Source of the DNA: Streptomyces xanthophaeus
Lineage (GTDB): Bacteria; Actinomycetota; Actinomycetes; Streptomycetales; Streptomycetaceae
Assembly (NCBI RefSeq): GCF_030440515.1
Contig: NZ_CP076543.1
Span: forward strand, 496,001-560,000
Direction: 5' to 3'
DNA length: 64,000 bases
Below are positions 51,889-59,867 of the stretch, in pieces. The notes beneath the pieces were generated by a model. It made no database searches. It was given only the letters and a program-made list of their open reading frames with translations, and was not told the DNA's origin. Position numbers and translations under genes: made by a program. The stretch's first letter is position 1. Each line of letters starts with the position of its first letter.

Positions 51889-53625
51889 CTACGGGGCCAT
51901 CTCGTAGGTGCCGGACAGCGCCTCGACCCGCGCCCAGACGCGCGCCGCCCGCTCCTCGTCGACGACCGGACGCCGGACCGCGCCCAGCGCCCACTCCTGC
52001 TGGGCCGCCGTCGCGGAGTCCTTGCCGTACAGCTCGACCGCGTGGCCGGAGAAGTCACGCACGAGGACGGAGAACAGCTCGTCGAGCACCGACCCGTCCA
52101 GGTCCGTCAGGCGGGCCTGCTCCAGGATCAGCTGTCCGTACACGACCAGCGCGAACAGCTGGCCCACGGAGAGGAGGAAGTCGAGGTCGCGGCTCTGCTC
52201 CTCGTCCGGGGCGACGGTGGCCACGAACGCGCAGAGGGCGTCGGCCTGCTCGCGGAACCGGGCCACGTTCGGCACGTCGGCGTACGCGTCGTAGGCGGTC
52301 CGCCAGTCGTGGAACTGGACGGAGCCCAGGCCCCGGGCCGGCCCCTGCTGGAAGAGGAAGGCGTCGTCGGCCGCGTCGAGCCGGGTCGGTACGGCCGGGT
52401 ACTCGGCCGGGTTCAGCAGGTGGTTGCGCATGAACTTGAGGATCAGCGCGAGGTTGACGTGGACCGTGCCCTCCAGCTTGGGCAGTCCGCGGATCTCGAC
52501 GGCCGCCTGCGCGAAGTAGTTGTCCTTCTCGAAGCCCTTGGCGGCGATGACGTCCCACATCAGGTCGATGACCCTCTCGCCCTCCGTGGTCACCTTCATC
52601 TTCGTCATCGGGTTGAAGAGGAGGTAACGGCGGTCGTCGGAGCCCGCGGTGCGGAAGTAGTCGACGGCGCGGTCGCTGAAGAGCTTCATCCCGACCAGGC
52701 GGACGTACGCGTCGGCCAGCTCCCGGCGCACGTGCGGGAAGGCGGTGACGGGGCGGCCGTAGAGGACCCGGTTGTGCGCGTGGGTGACGGCCTCGTACAT
52801 CGCGTGCTCGCAGATGCCGATGGAGGCGGTGCAGAGGTTGAACTTGCCGACGTTGACGGTGTTGAGGGCGGCGTCGAAGGCGGCCTTGCCGGTGTGCAGG
52901 ACGTCCTCGGCGCGGACCGGGTAGTCGTCGAGGCGGAACTCGCTGACGTACTTGGAGGAGTCGACGACGTTCTTCACCAGGTGGTACGCCGGGTGGCGGC
53001 TGTCGGCTGCGAAGAAGACGTAGCCGTCGGGGCCCTCTATGTCGGTGCGGCGGCCGAAGACGGAGACGAGACCGGCGGCGTTGCCGTTGCCGATGTAGTA
53101 CTTGGAGCCGCTCGCACGGAATCCGGCGGCACCGGCTTCGTCGACGTACGGCTGCAGCAGCATGTCGGTGGAGTATGTGTCGGCGCCGTGGGTCTTCTCG
53201 GACAGGCCGAAGGCGAACACCTCACCCTCTGCGAGGAGCTGCGCGGCGCGCTCGCGGGCGTCGGCGTTGCCGCTCTGCCAGACCGGGCCGAGACCGAGGA
53301 TGGTGACCTGCCAGGCGTACCAGTAGTCGAGGCCGTAGAAGCCGAAGATCTCGTTCAGGGCGGCGATCCGTGCCGTGTCCCAGCGCTTGTCGGACTCCCC
53401 TTCGCCGGCCGCGGCGGCCGGGGTCAGGAAGGTCTCGAAGAGGCCCTCCTTCGCGGAGAAGGCGAGGAAGTCGGCGAGCCAGGCGCGCGAACGGTAGTCC
53501 TCGATCAGCCGGCGCTTGCCGCGGCTCTCGAACCAGTCGACGGTGGCGCGCAGCAGCCTGCGGGTCTCGGGGTCGAAGTGCGTCGGGTCGTACGTGTGCG
53601 GGTTGAAGAGCAGGGCGTCTGCCAT
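51889..53625 (-). CDS. Acyl-CoA dehydrogenase/oxidase-like flavoprotein
   Basis: A 578-residue member of the acyl-CoA oxidase/dehydrogenase group, longer than ordinary acyl-CoA dehydrogenases. Visible parts are 'FGLSEKTHGADTYSTDM' (flavin/substrate loop), 'SKYYIGNGNAAGLVSVFGR', 'KFNLCTASIGICEHAMYEAVTHAHNRVLYG' and 'DVIAAKGFEKDNYFAQAAVEIRGLPKLEGTVHVN'. It probably oxidises a fatty acyl-CoA. It follows a PadR gene by 115 bases in the same direction, so the PadR likely controls it. Confidence 0.85.
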   Translation of the reverse strand: MADALLFNPHTYDPTHFDPETRRLLRATVDWFESRGKRRLIEDYRSRAWLADFLAFSAKEGLFETFLTPAAAAGEGESDKRWDTARIAALNEIFGFYGLDYWYAWQVTILGLGPVWQSGNADARERAAQLLAEGEVFAFGLSEKTHGADTYSTDMLLQPYVDEAGAAGFRASGSKYYIGNGNAAGLVSVFGRRTDIEGPDGYVFFAADSRHPAYHLVKNVVDSSKYVSEFRLDDYPVRAEDVLHTGKAAFDAALNTVNVGKFNLCTASIGICEHAMYEAVTHAHNRVLYGRPVTAFPHVRRELADAYVRLVGMKLFSDRAVDYFRTAGSDDRRYLLFNPMTKMKVTTEGERVIDLMWDVIAAKGFEKDNYFAQAAVEIRGLPKLEGTVHVNLALILKFMRNHLLNPAEYPAVPTRLDAADDAFLFQQGPARGLGSVQFHDWRTAYDAYADVPNVARFREQADALCAFVATVAPDEEQSRDLDFLLSVGQLFALVVYGQLILEQARLTDLDGSVLDELFSVLVRDFSGHAVELYGKDSATAAQQEWALGAVRRPVVDEERAARVWARVEALSGTYEMAP

Positions 53626-53740
53626 GGAGGTTCACCTTCCGAGGGGTTGGAGGAGGGGAGGGAGGCCGGGCGAATGCGTGGGGGCGGTGCGGCGGCGGGG
53701 GCGCGGGCGGTGCGGCCGCCGCGCCGCGGCGCGACGGGGT

Positions 53741-54313
53741 TCAGGCGGTGGCGGCCGGCGGGGTCCCGCCGAGCCGGTGGAGCGTGGCGAGGACGTCGTC
53801 GAGCCAGGCGATCGTCATCCGCTCGAACGCGATGCCGCCCCGCAGCACGACGTGCTGGAGCTCCTGGCCGGGGTCGAGCGGTGCGGGGGCGTCCGGCCCG
53901 GTGAAGTCGCGCAGTTCACCGGCGAGATAGCGGGCCAGCCGGTCGCTGTGCGCCCGGTGGTGCCGCTGGACCTCGTGGATCAGCGCGGCCGGGTCGTCGA
54001 AGGCTGCGCCGCGGATCTTGACGGCGAGGTCGTGGCGGAGGCTCTCGGGCTCGATCGGCTCGTGCAGCCACTCGGCGAGGACGGCGCGGCCGGGGCCGGC
54101 GACGGAGTACTCCTTCTTGTCCGGCCGGCCCTGCTGCGGGACCTCGCGGACGGCGAGCAGCCCGCTTCCCTCCATACGTCCCAGGACGCGGTAGATCTGC
54201 TGGTGGGTGGCGGTCCAGAAGTAGCCGATGGACCGGTCGAACCGGCGGGCCAGCTCATAGCCGGAGCCCGGCTTCTCCAGCAGGGAGACGAGGATCGCGT
54301 GGTCGAGCGCCAT
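53741..54313 (-). CDS. PadR-family regulator
   Basis: A 190-residue PadR protein. The N-terminal winged helix (MALDHAILVSLLEKPGSGYELARRF, 'TATHQQIYRVLGRMEGSGLL', wing 'QGRPDKKEYSVAGPGRAVLAEWL') is followed by the C-terminal dimerisation helices of the Vir-like class. AAGGA precedes the ATG. A perfect palindrome lies 13 bases upstream of the start, so it is probably autoregulated together with the downstream acyl-CoA dehydrogenase. Confidence 0.9.
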   Translation of the reverse strand: MALDHAILVSLLEKPGSGYELARRFDRSIGYFWTATHQQIYRVLGRMEGSGLLAVREVPQQGRPDKKEYSVAGPGRAVLAEWLHEPIEPESLRHDLAVKIRGAAFDDPAALIHEVQRHHRAHSDRLARYLAGELRDFTGPDAPAPLDPGQELQHVVLRGGIAFERMTIAWLDDVLATLHRLGGTPPAATA

Positions 54314-54325
54314 GCCCCGATCCTT

Positions 54326-54345
54326 CTATGCAACTCGTTGCATAG
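54326..54345. promoter_or_regulatory. PadR operator palindrome
   Basis: CTATGCAAC-TC-GTTGCATAG, perfect nine-base arms, just upstream of the PadR gene. The ATGCAAC/GTTGCAT form matches known PadR-type sites. Confidence 0.8.
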
Positions 54346-54387
54346 ACAAGCGGCAGGGGCCAGGTGAGACGCGGCTCACCCGCGCGC

Positions 54388-55485
54388 TCACTCGGCTGAG
54401 AGCCGTGCGCCCGTCCAGACGAGCGCCGGCGGGATCTCCCGCAGCCAGGTGTTGAAGCTGTGGCCACCGCTGTCGAGGATGATCGACGAGACGTGCGCGG
54501 GCGCCTTCACCTTGCGGATGAACTCCTGCGTCTCGCCGTAGTTCGGCTCGCCCCGCAGCGAAGAGGTCACCAGGAACGAGGAGTTCCCCTGCGGCAGGTG
54601 GTCCAGGTGCCACAGCAGGTCGGACCGTTTCTCCTCGTCCTTGTTCCCCTTGAACAGATCACCGGAGTCCTGGTCGATCTCGGGCCTGTACTCCGCCGAC
54701 AGACCCACGCCGACCGCGTACGCCTCCGGGTGCTGCACCGCCATCTTCAGGGCGCAGTAGCCCCCGGTGGAGTCGCCGATGATGCCCCAGCTCTTCGGCG
54801 AGGTGCCCACGCGGTACGTGCCGGAGACCGCCTTGATGACGTCCGCGCCGAAGAAGGCCTCGCTCTGCGGGCCGCCGGGGACGTCGACGCACTGGGTGTT
54901 GGGCCCGGCGATGGTGGGCCGCATCATCACGAGGATCATCGGCTGCATGCGCTTCTGCTTCGCCAGGCTCCAGGCGAGCCTCGGGTAGTGCAGCTTCTTG
55001 ATGAGGTTCTCGGCCATGCCCGGGTAGCCCGTGAGGACCACGGCGGCCGGGAACCTCCGCCCCTCGTCGCTCTTGTCGAAGTACTCCGGCGGCAGGTACA
55101 CGTACGCCTCGGCGGCGGCCCGGGACCGCTCTCCGTGGATGGTCACCTTCTCGATCGCCCCACCCACCTGCGGGTTGCGGCCACCGGGCACCTCGGGGGC
55201 CTGCCGGCCCAGCACCTCCACGGCGGCGCCGCCCGGGGCGGCCGGGGCGTGCTGCTTCGTACCGGCGAGGTCGGCCCAGGAGTCGTAGAGGAGGAAGGTG
55301 CGGTTGGCCGCGGCGCCGACCGAGGCGAGAACCGTCAACTGCACGAGCACGAGCAGCCCGACGCGCCCCAGCACCCGCCGGGCGCCCGGCCGTCCCAGCC
55401 GGGGCCACGCCCATACCGTCAGTGCGAAAAGCAGCGCCGTGCACGCCGCGACGCTCGCCATGAGCGTGCCACTCGTCAGACCCAT
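54388..55485 (-). CDS. Membrane-anchored esterase (alpha/beta hydrolase, esterase D type)
   Basis: A 365-residue protein with two N-terminal membrane helices (about residues 5-28 and 38-60) and an extracytoplasmic alpha/beta hydrolase domain. The nucleophile elbow is GDSTGG in 'WGIIGDSTGGYCALKMAVQHPEAY', and the catalytic His is probably in 'DSGGHSFNTW'. The fold is that of mycolyltransferase/esterase D proteins ('FPAAVVLTGYPGMAENL'). The substrate may be an envelope ester. It stands alone in its direction. Confidence 0.85.
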   Translation of the reverse strand: MGLTSGTLMASVAACTALLFALTVWAWPRLGRPGARRVLGRVGLLVLVQLTVLASVGAAANRTFLLYDSWADLAGTKQHAPAAPGGAAVEVLGRQAPEVPGGRNPQVGGAIEKVTIHGERSRAAAEAYVYLPPEYFDKSDEGRRFPAAVVLTGYPGMAENLIKKLHYPRLAWSLAKQKRMQPMILVMMRPTIAGPNTQCVDVPGGPQSEAFFGADVIKAVSGTYRVGTSPKSWGIIGDSTGGYCALKMAVQHPEAYAVGVGLSAEYRPEIDQDSGDLFKGNKDEEKRSDLLWHLDHLPQGNSSFLVTSSLRGEPNYGETQEFIRKVKAPAHVSSIILDSGGHSFNTWLREIPPALVWTGARLSAE

Positions 55486-55872
55486 GAATCAGTGAACCCT
55501 CTGCACCGTCCCCGTCCGGACGCTCACGTCCGGAGCGCTACCAGCGGGTAGCGCACCAGGCAAGAGGGGTGCAGCGGTCCCCGCGTTCCCTCCCGGACGA
55601 ATCCACCGGCGCGGACGTCGCCTTCGTGGCTTCGACCGAGCCAGGACCGAAAACGCGCGGCCGGCTCGACTCCCCTTTGTGCAATGCCACATGAGGCTCT
55701 GACGGCGACCCGGATCCCGCGCCGGAATTCCCTTCCGACGCTGTTGGCATTTGACAGTTCTCATGTATGTTTCACGCGGCAAATTACATTCCATATGCCG
55801 ATTCACCCTTGCAGATGCGTTCAACGAACGATCTCGGCCTCGGTGGACGGCAGCAGCCGACCAGGAGATCGA
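55486..55872. other. Gene-free region with promoter of the lipoprotein/Dyp-peroxidase pair
   Basis: No gene seen. TTGACA at 55751-55756 is a consensus -35 box, and the stretch 55740-55800 is unusually AT-rich. A matching -10 at standard spacing is not clear, though TACATT (about 55785-55790) and CATATG lie downstream. The interval probably holds divergent promoters for the esterase and the lipoprotein gene. Confidence 0.4.
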
Positions 55873-56523
55873 ATGACGCAGGACGAAGTCCGCCGGACAC
55901 GCGCGGGCCGGGCATCGCGCCGTGTGGCGCTCGTGTGTGCGGCCGCCGCCACCGCCCTGCTGATCACCTCCTGCGGCACGGCCGACGACCCGAAGGACGC
56001 GGCCGCCTCGTCCGCCCCGGCGTCCGCCCCGGCGTCGGCCTCCTCCCCGCAGGCCTCGTCGGCTCCGATCAGGCCGGGTGAGGTGCGGATCGCGGGCGAG
56101 GTCGACAAGCCGTACACGATCACTCTGGCCGACCTGCGCGGACTGCCCCAGGCCGAGGTGTCGGTGGAGTTCATCAGCGCCAAGGGGGACCAGAAGCACA
56201 CCTACCAGGGCGTGCTGCTGCACGAGGTGCTGAAGGCGGCCCAGCCGCGCTTCGACCAGAGCAAGAAGAACGGGCAGCTGCGCGGGGTCGTCTCGGCCAC
56301 CGGCGGCGGTGACTACCGCGCGGTCTTCGCCTGGGCCGAACTCGATCCGGGCTTCGCCAAGTCCCAGATCCTGCTGGCCGTTTCCGAGGACGGGACGGCG
56401 TTCGAGGACTCGGCCGGCCCGCGCCTGGTCGTCCCGCAGGACACCCGCGGCGGCCGCTACGTCTCCGAACTGGACCAGCTGTGGGTCGGCACCGTCGATC
56501 CGGTGGTCGACGGTGCCCGCTGA
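55873..56523 (+). CDS. Lipoprotein with molybdopterin-oxidoreductase (sulfite-oxidase-type) fold
   Basis: A 216-residue lipoprotein. The basic start and hydrophobic core end in LLITSC (lipobox). An Ala/Ser/Pro linker follows (residues ~45-70). The rest matches the sulfite-oxidase fold ('VRIAGEVDKPYTITLADLRGLPQAEVSVEF', 'HTYQGVLLHEVLKAAQ', 'AVFAWAELDPGFAKSQILLAV', 'GPRLVVPQDTRGGRYVSELDQLWV'). The Cys that normally binds molybdenum is absent; the equivalent stretch reads EFISAKGD. It may be non-catalytic. AGGAGA precedes the ATG, and its end overlaps the Dyp-peroxidase gene. Confidence 0.8.
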   Translation: MTQDEVRRTRAGRASRRVALVCAAAATALLITSCGTADDPKDAAASSAPASAPASASSPQASSAPIRPGEVRIAGEVDKPYTITLADLRGLPQAEVSVEFISAKGDQKHTYQGVLLHEVLKAAQPRFDQSKKNGQLRGVVSATGGGDYRAVFAWAELDPGFAKSQILLAVSEDGTAFEDSAGPRLVVPQDTRGGRYVSELDQLWVGTVDPVVDGAR

Positions 56524-57784
56524 GGCGTCCGGAGCGCCCGGCCGCCGGCGGTCCGTGACCCGGCGCGCGCTGCTCGGCGCCGCCGGGCTCGGGGCCGTGG
56601 CGGGCGGCAGTGCCCTCGTCGCGGCCACCGTGCGCGAGTCCCCGGACGCTCCGGGCGGCGCCGCGGCGGCCGTCCCCTTCCACGGCCCGCAGCAGGCCGG
56701 GATCCTGCACCCCCGTCAGACCCACGCCCATCTGGCCGCCTTCGACTTCGGGGCGCGGACCGACCGGGGCCGGGCCGCCGCGCTCCTGCTGCGCTGGAGC
56801 GCCGCCGCCGAGCGCCTCACCCGCGGCGAACCGGTCGGCGAGGAGATCGGACCGCCGGGTTCCCGGGCCGCCGACACCGGCGTCGCGCTGGGATCCGGGC
56901 CCGCCTCCCTCACCCTCACCTTCGGTTTCGGCGCGAGCTTCTTCGACCGGGTGGGCCTGGCCACGGCCCGCCCCGAGGCACTCGCACCGCTGCCCGCCTT
57001 CCCCGACGACCAGCTCGACCCGGCCCGCGGCGGCGGCGACCTGTTCGTCCAGATCGCCGCGGACGACCCGCTCGTCGGCCTGCACGCCCTGCGCACGGTG
57101 CAACGCCTGGCGCACGGCGAGGCGAAGACCCGCTGGGTGATGTCCGGGTTCACCACCGCGCCCGTGCAAGGCCGTACCGCGCCCACGCACCGCAACCTCA
57201 TGGGACAGCTCGACGGCACCGCCAACCCCTCCCCCGCCGACGGAGCCGCGCGGGGCCGGATCCTCGTGACCGCCCCCGGTTCGCCGCCGTGGCTGGCGGG
57301 CGGCTCGTACGTGGTGGTCCGCCGGATCCGGATGCTCCTCGACCACTGGGACACCCTCCCCCTGGAGCACCGGGAACAGGCCGTCGGGCGCCGCGCGGCC
57401 GACGGCTCCCCGCTCACCGGCGGCGGCGAGCACACCGCCCCCGATCTCACGGCCCACCGCACGGACGGCGTCCCGGTGATCGCGTACAACGCGCACATCC
57501 GGCTGGCCGCACCGAGCGCCAACGGCGGCGCGACGATGCTGCGCCGCGGCTGGTCGTACTACGACGGCCTGCGCGCGGACGGCACACCGGACGCCGGGAT
57601 GCTCTTCGTCGCCTGGCAGTCCGACCCCCGCACCGGCTTCGTCCCCGTCCAGCAGCGCCTCGCCCGTGGCGACGCCCTCGGCCGCTACCTGGTCCACGAG
57701 GCCTCGTCCTTGTTCGTCGTCCCCGGCGGAGTCCGGCCGGGCGGATATGTCGGCCAGGCGCTGCTGGAAGACTCCCCCCAGTAG
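56513..57784 (+). CDS. Tat-exported Dyp-type heme peroxidase (EfeB-like)
   Basis: A 423-residue peroxidase. A GTG at 56513, overlapping the lipoprotein stop, gives a Tat signal with RRSVTRRALLGAAGLG. The Dyp motif GQLDGTANPSP carries the catalytic Asp. The proximal His is expected in the 'TAHRTDGVPVIAYNAHIRLAAP' region, with 'LRRGWSYYDGL' and 'GLLFVAWQ'-like 'GMLFVAWQSDPRTGFVPVQQRLA' behind it. Members oxidise dyes or release iron from heme. The usual EfeU/EfeO partners are missing. Pairing with the lipoprotein suggests a joint extracytoplasmic function. Confidence 0.9.
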   Translation: MPAEASGAPGRRRSVTRRALLGAAGLGAVAGGSALVAATVRESPDAPGGAAAAVPFHGPQQAGILHPRQTHAHLAAFDFGARTDRGRAAALLLRWSAAAERLTRGEPVGEEIGPPGSRAADTGVALGSGPASLTLTFGFGASFFDRVGLATARPEALAPLPAFPDDQLDPARGGGDLFVQIAADDPLVGLHALRTVQRLAHGEAKTRWVMSGFTTAPVQGRTAPTHRNLMGQLDGTANPSPADGAARGRILVTAPGSPPWLAGGSYVVVRRIRMLLDHWDTLPLEHREQAVGRRAADGSPLTGGGEHTAPDLTAHRTDGVPVIAYNAHIRLAAPSANGGATMLRRGWSYYDGLRADGTPDAGMLFVAWQSDPRTGFVPVQQRLARGDALGRYLVHEASSLFVVPGGVRPGGYVGQALLEDSPQ

Positions 57785-57900
57785 GTCGTGTCGTCCGTCC
57801 GGGCGATGTACGGGAACCCCACAACGGTGGTGGGCGTTGGTGCGACCATGGAAGGTGATCAGCGGGATCCGACTTCCGATGACTCCGAGGGGAGCCGTTC

Positions 57901-58506
57901 ATGAGCACGGCGAAAGACCTGTTCATCATCGCCATGGACCCGCAGCCGGACCATTCGGTCGGCCAGGGTGACCTGTCGCTCGCCCTCGCCGGAGCCGAGC
58001 TGATCGATCTCCTCGACGCGCAGGCCGCCGTTCTGGACGGCGACCGCATCGTGCCGGGCGGACAGCCCGCGCTGGAGGACGCGCTCCTGGCCGAGGCCTC
58101 CTCGGCGCTCACCCGGCAGACGCCGTACGAGCGGGTCGAGGACTGGCTGTGGCGCCGCGGCCGTGACCTCTCCGCCTCCTACCAGGCGGCCCTCGAGGAA
58201 GCCGGTCAGCTGACACGGGGACGCCGAGGTCTGCTGCCGTTCGGATCCGATCGCCTGGAAGTGGCCGATACGCCCGCCCACCGCCAGGCCCTGAGCCGCT
58301 TGGAGGCGGACGAGCCCGTGCTCGCCTCTCTGGCCGCGGCCGTGGGCGTCCGTGACGCGCGGTCCGAGGACGAGCCGGGCCCGGACGACGAGGCGGTGAC
58401 GACCGTACTGGCCGTCGTCGGTGACGCCGTGATGGAACTGGAGGCCGTTCGCCAGCGGCGGTCCATCGAGAACGCGGCGTTCGCCAACGTCTGGCGCGTC
58501 CCGTGA
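57901..58506 (+). CDS. GPP34 (GOLPH3-like) family protein
   Basis: A 201-residue protein of the GOLPH3/GPP34 fold: 'DLFIIAMDPQPDHSVGQGDLSLALAGAELIDLL', 'TPAHRQALSRLEADEP' and the C-terminal helix 'AVVGDAVMELEAVRQRRSIENAAFANVWR'. The eukaryotic protein binds phosphatidylinositol-4-phosphate. Streptomyces genomes carry several paralogues of unknown role. GAGGGGAG precedes the ATG. Confidence 0.85.
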   Translation: MSTAKDLFIIAMDPQPDHSVGQGDLSLALAGAELIDLLDAQAAVLDGDRIVPGGQPALEDALLAEASSALTRQTPYERVEDWLWRRGRDLSASYQAALEEAGQLTRGRRGLLPFGSDRLEVADTPAHRQALSRLEADEPVLASLAAAVGVRDARSEDEPGPDDEAVTTVLAVVGDAVMELEAVRQRRSIENAAFANVWRVP

Positions 58507-58554
58507 GCCCCGCGGCCGCTGCCGCCCGGTGAGTCCCGGACCCGCCGCGCGCGG

Positions 58555-59172
58555 TCAGCCGGCGTCGAGGACGAGGTCGGCGCGGTGACGGCCCAGGGCG
58601 ACGAGTCGCGCGTTGCGTTCGTCAGAGCGGGCCACCCACTCGCGCGCGTACGCGGGGTCCTTGCCGTGCCGCACATGACGGTCGATCAGCCGCTCCAGGC
58701 GGAGGTCCTCGGCCGGGGCGAGGTACCAGGCCTCGTCCAGCAGGGGGCGTACCGAGGCCCACTCCCCCGCGTCGTGCAGCAGGTAGTTCCCCTCGGTGAT
58801 CACCAGCGGTACGTCCGGGGGCACGGGGATGCTGCCCGCGATCGGCTCCTCCAGGGCGCGGTCGAAGGCGGGCGCGTACACCGTGGGTCCGTGCGGTGCG
58901 CGCAGCCGGCGCAGCAGGGCCACGTAGCCGGCGGCGTCGAAGGTGTCCGGGGCGCCCTTGCGGTCGGCGCGGCCCAGCCGGTCCAGTTCTGCCTGGGCGA
59001 GGTGGAACCCGTCCATCGGGACCACGACGGCCCGCTCCGGCCCGAGCGCGTCCGCGAGGCGGGCGGCCAGTGTCGACTTCCCGGCCCCCGGGGGGCCTGC
59101 GATGCCCAGGACGCGCCGCCCGCCCAGGGTGGCCAGCGCCCGCGCCCTCACTGCCGGTTCCGTCGTGCTCAT
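58555..59172 (-). CDS. P-loop kinase (uridine/pantothenate kinase-like)
   Basis: A 205-residue nucleoside/nucleotide kinase-family protein with Walker A GPPGAGKST, 'VVPMDGFHLAQAELDRLG' (the Asp-Gly-Phe-His substrate loop of the PRK/uridine kinase family), 'DTFDAAGYVALLRRL' and 'LVITEGNYLLHD'. It phosphorylates a small cytosolic substrate, perhaps a nucleoside or fructose-like sugar. The substrate cannot be fixed from sequence. The ATG at 59172 is used; a GTG two codons earlier is possible. Confidence 0.87.
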   Translation of the reverse strand: MSTTEPAVRARALATLGGRRVLGIAGPPGAGKSTLAARLADALGPERAVVVPMDGFHLAQAELDRLGRADRKGAPDTFDAAGYVALLRRLRAPHGPTVYAPAFDRALEEPIAGSIPVPPDVPLVITEGNYLLHDAGEWASVRPLLDEAWYLAPAEDLRLERLIDRHVRHGKDPAYAREWVARSDERNARLVALGRHRADLVLDAG

Positions 59173-59259
59173 CCGCACATCCTGCCCGACAGGACACTCC
59201 CCTCGGAGTACGGCCCGGCGCCCCCGGCCGTGGTGGCGGGCGGGGGCGCCGGGCGGCGG

Positions 59260-59694
59260 TCAGCAGCGCGGACAGGCGTCGCGGATCACGCGCCAGGTGA
59301 AGGTGGCGGAGCCCGTGGCACCCGCGGCATCCCTGGCGGTGACGGTGACGGTACGGATGCCGCTGCCGCGCAGGAGGCCCGAGATCAGGCCGGTCGAGGC
59401 GTTGATCGTGGCACCGGTGGGCAGGTTCACCGCGGACCAGGAGTAGGGGGCCGTGCCGCCGGTGGCGGTCATCGGTAAGTACGCGGAGTCGTACTGGAGG
59501 GACACCTGGTTGCCCGGGTTGACCACGGACGGGGCGGCGGCCGCGGTGCGCGTCACCGCCGGGCCGGTCGAACTGTGCGGCGCGGCGAAGGACGGACCGG
59601 CCGACGCCGCCAGGACAGCGGTCAGGCCGACGGCCAGCGCCGCCAGTCTGCGCGAGGTGCGCGGGGTGCGCGAGGTGCGCGTGGATGTGCTCAA
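59260..59694 (-). CDS. Secreted Ig-like domain protein with a TTA codon
   Basis: A 144-residue secreted protein. A TTG start at 59694 has GGAGG five bases upstream and yields a signal peptide (basic TSTRTSRTPRTSRRLAAL, hydrophobic AVGLTAVLAASAGPSFA). The mature part holds a putative Ig (cadherin-like He_PIG) domain: 'TGGTAPYSWSAVNLPTGATI', 'STGLISGLLRG' and 'TVTVTARDAAGATGSATFTW', ending in a CPRC motif. Residue 73 (Leu) is TTA (59476-59478), so translation may depend on bldA. It could be a surface or matrix protein of aerial growth; that is inference. Confidence 0.7.
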   Translation of the reverse strand: MSTSTRTSRTPRTSRRLAALAVGLTAVLAASAGPSFAAPHSSTGPAVTRTAAAAPSVVNPGNQVSLQYDSAYLPMTATGGTAPYSWSAVNLPTGATINASTGLISGLLRGSGIRTVTVTARDAAGATGSATFTWRVIRDACPRC

Positions 59695-59854
59695 CGGAAC
59701 CTCCGAACTCGTCGGGCGAGGACGGCGTCCCGGTAAGGGTCCCGGGGGCGGCCATCGCCCGTTGTGGGTATGCATGTTCGAGGTGCGTGGCGCGTCGGAA
59801 TCATAGGCGGGCCCGGCCGTCCCGTCGATGGCGCCGCGGCCGGCCGTACACGCC

Positions 59855-59860
59855 TACGAT
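59855..59860 (+). promoter_or_regulatory. -10 box of a leaderless promoter
   Basis: TACGAT followed by seven bases and the ATG at 59868, with no Shine-Dalgarno sequence. This is the spacing of Streptomyces leaderless messages. Confidence 0.45.
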
Positions 59861-59867
59861 GTCCGCC

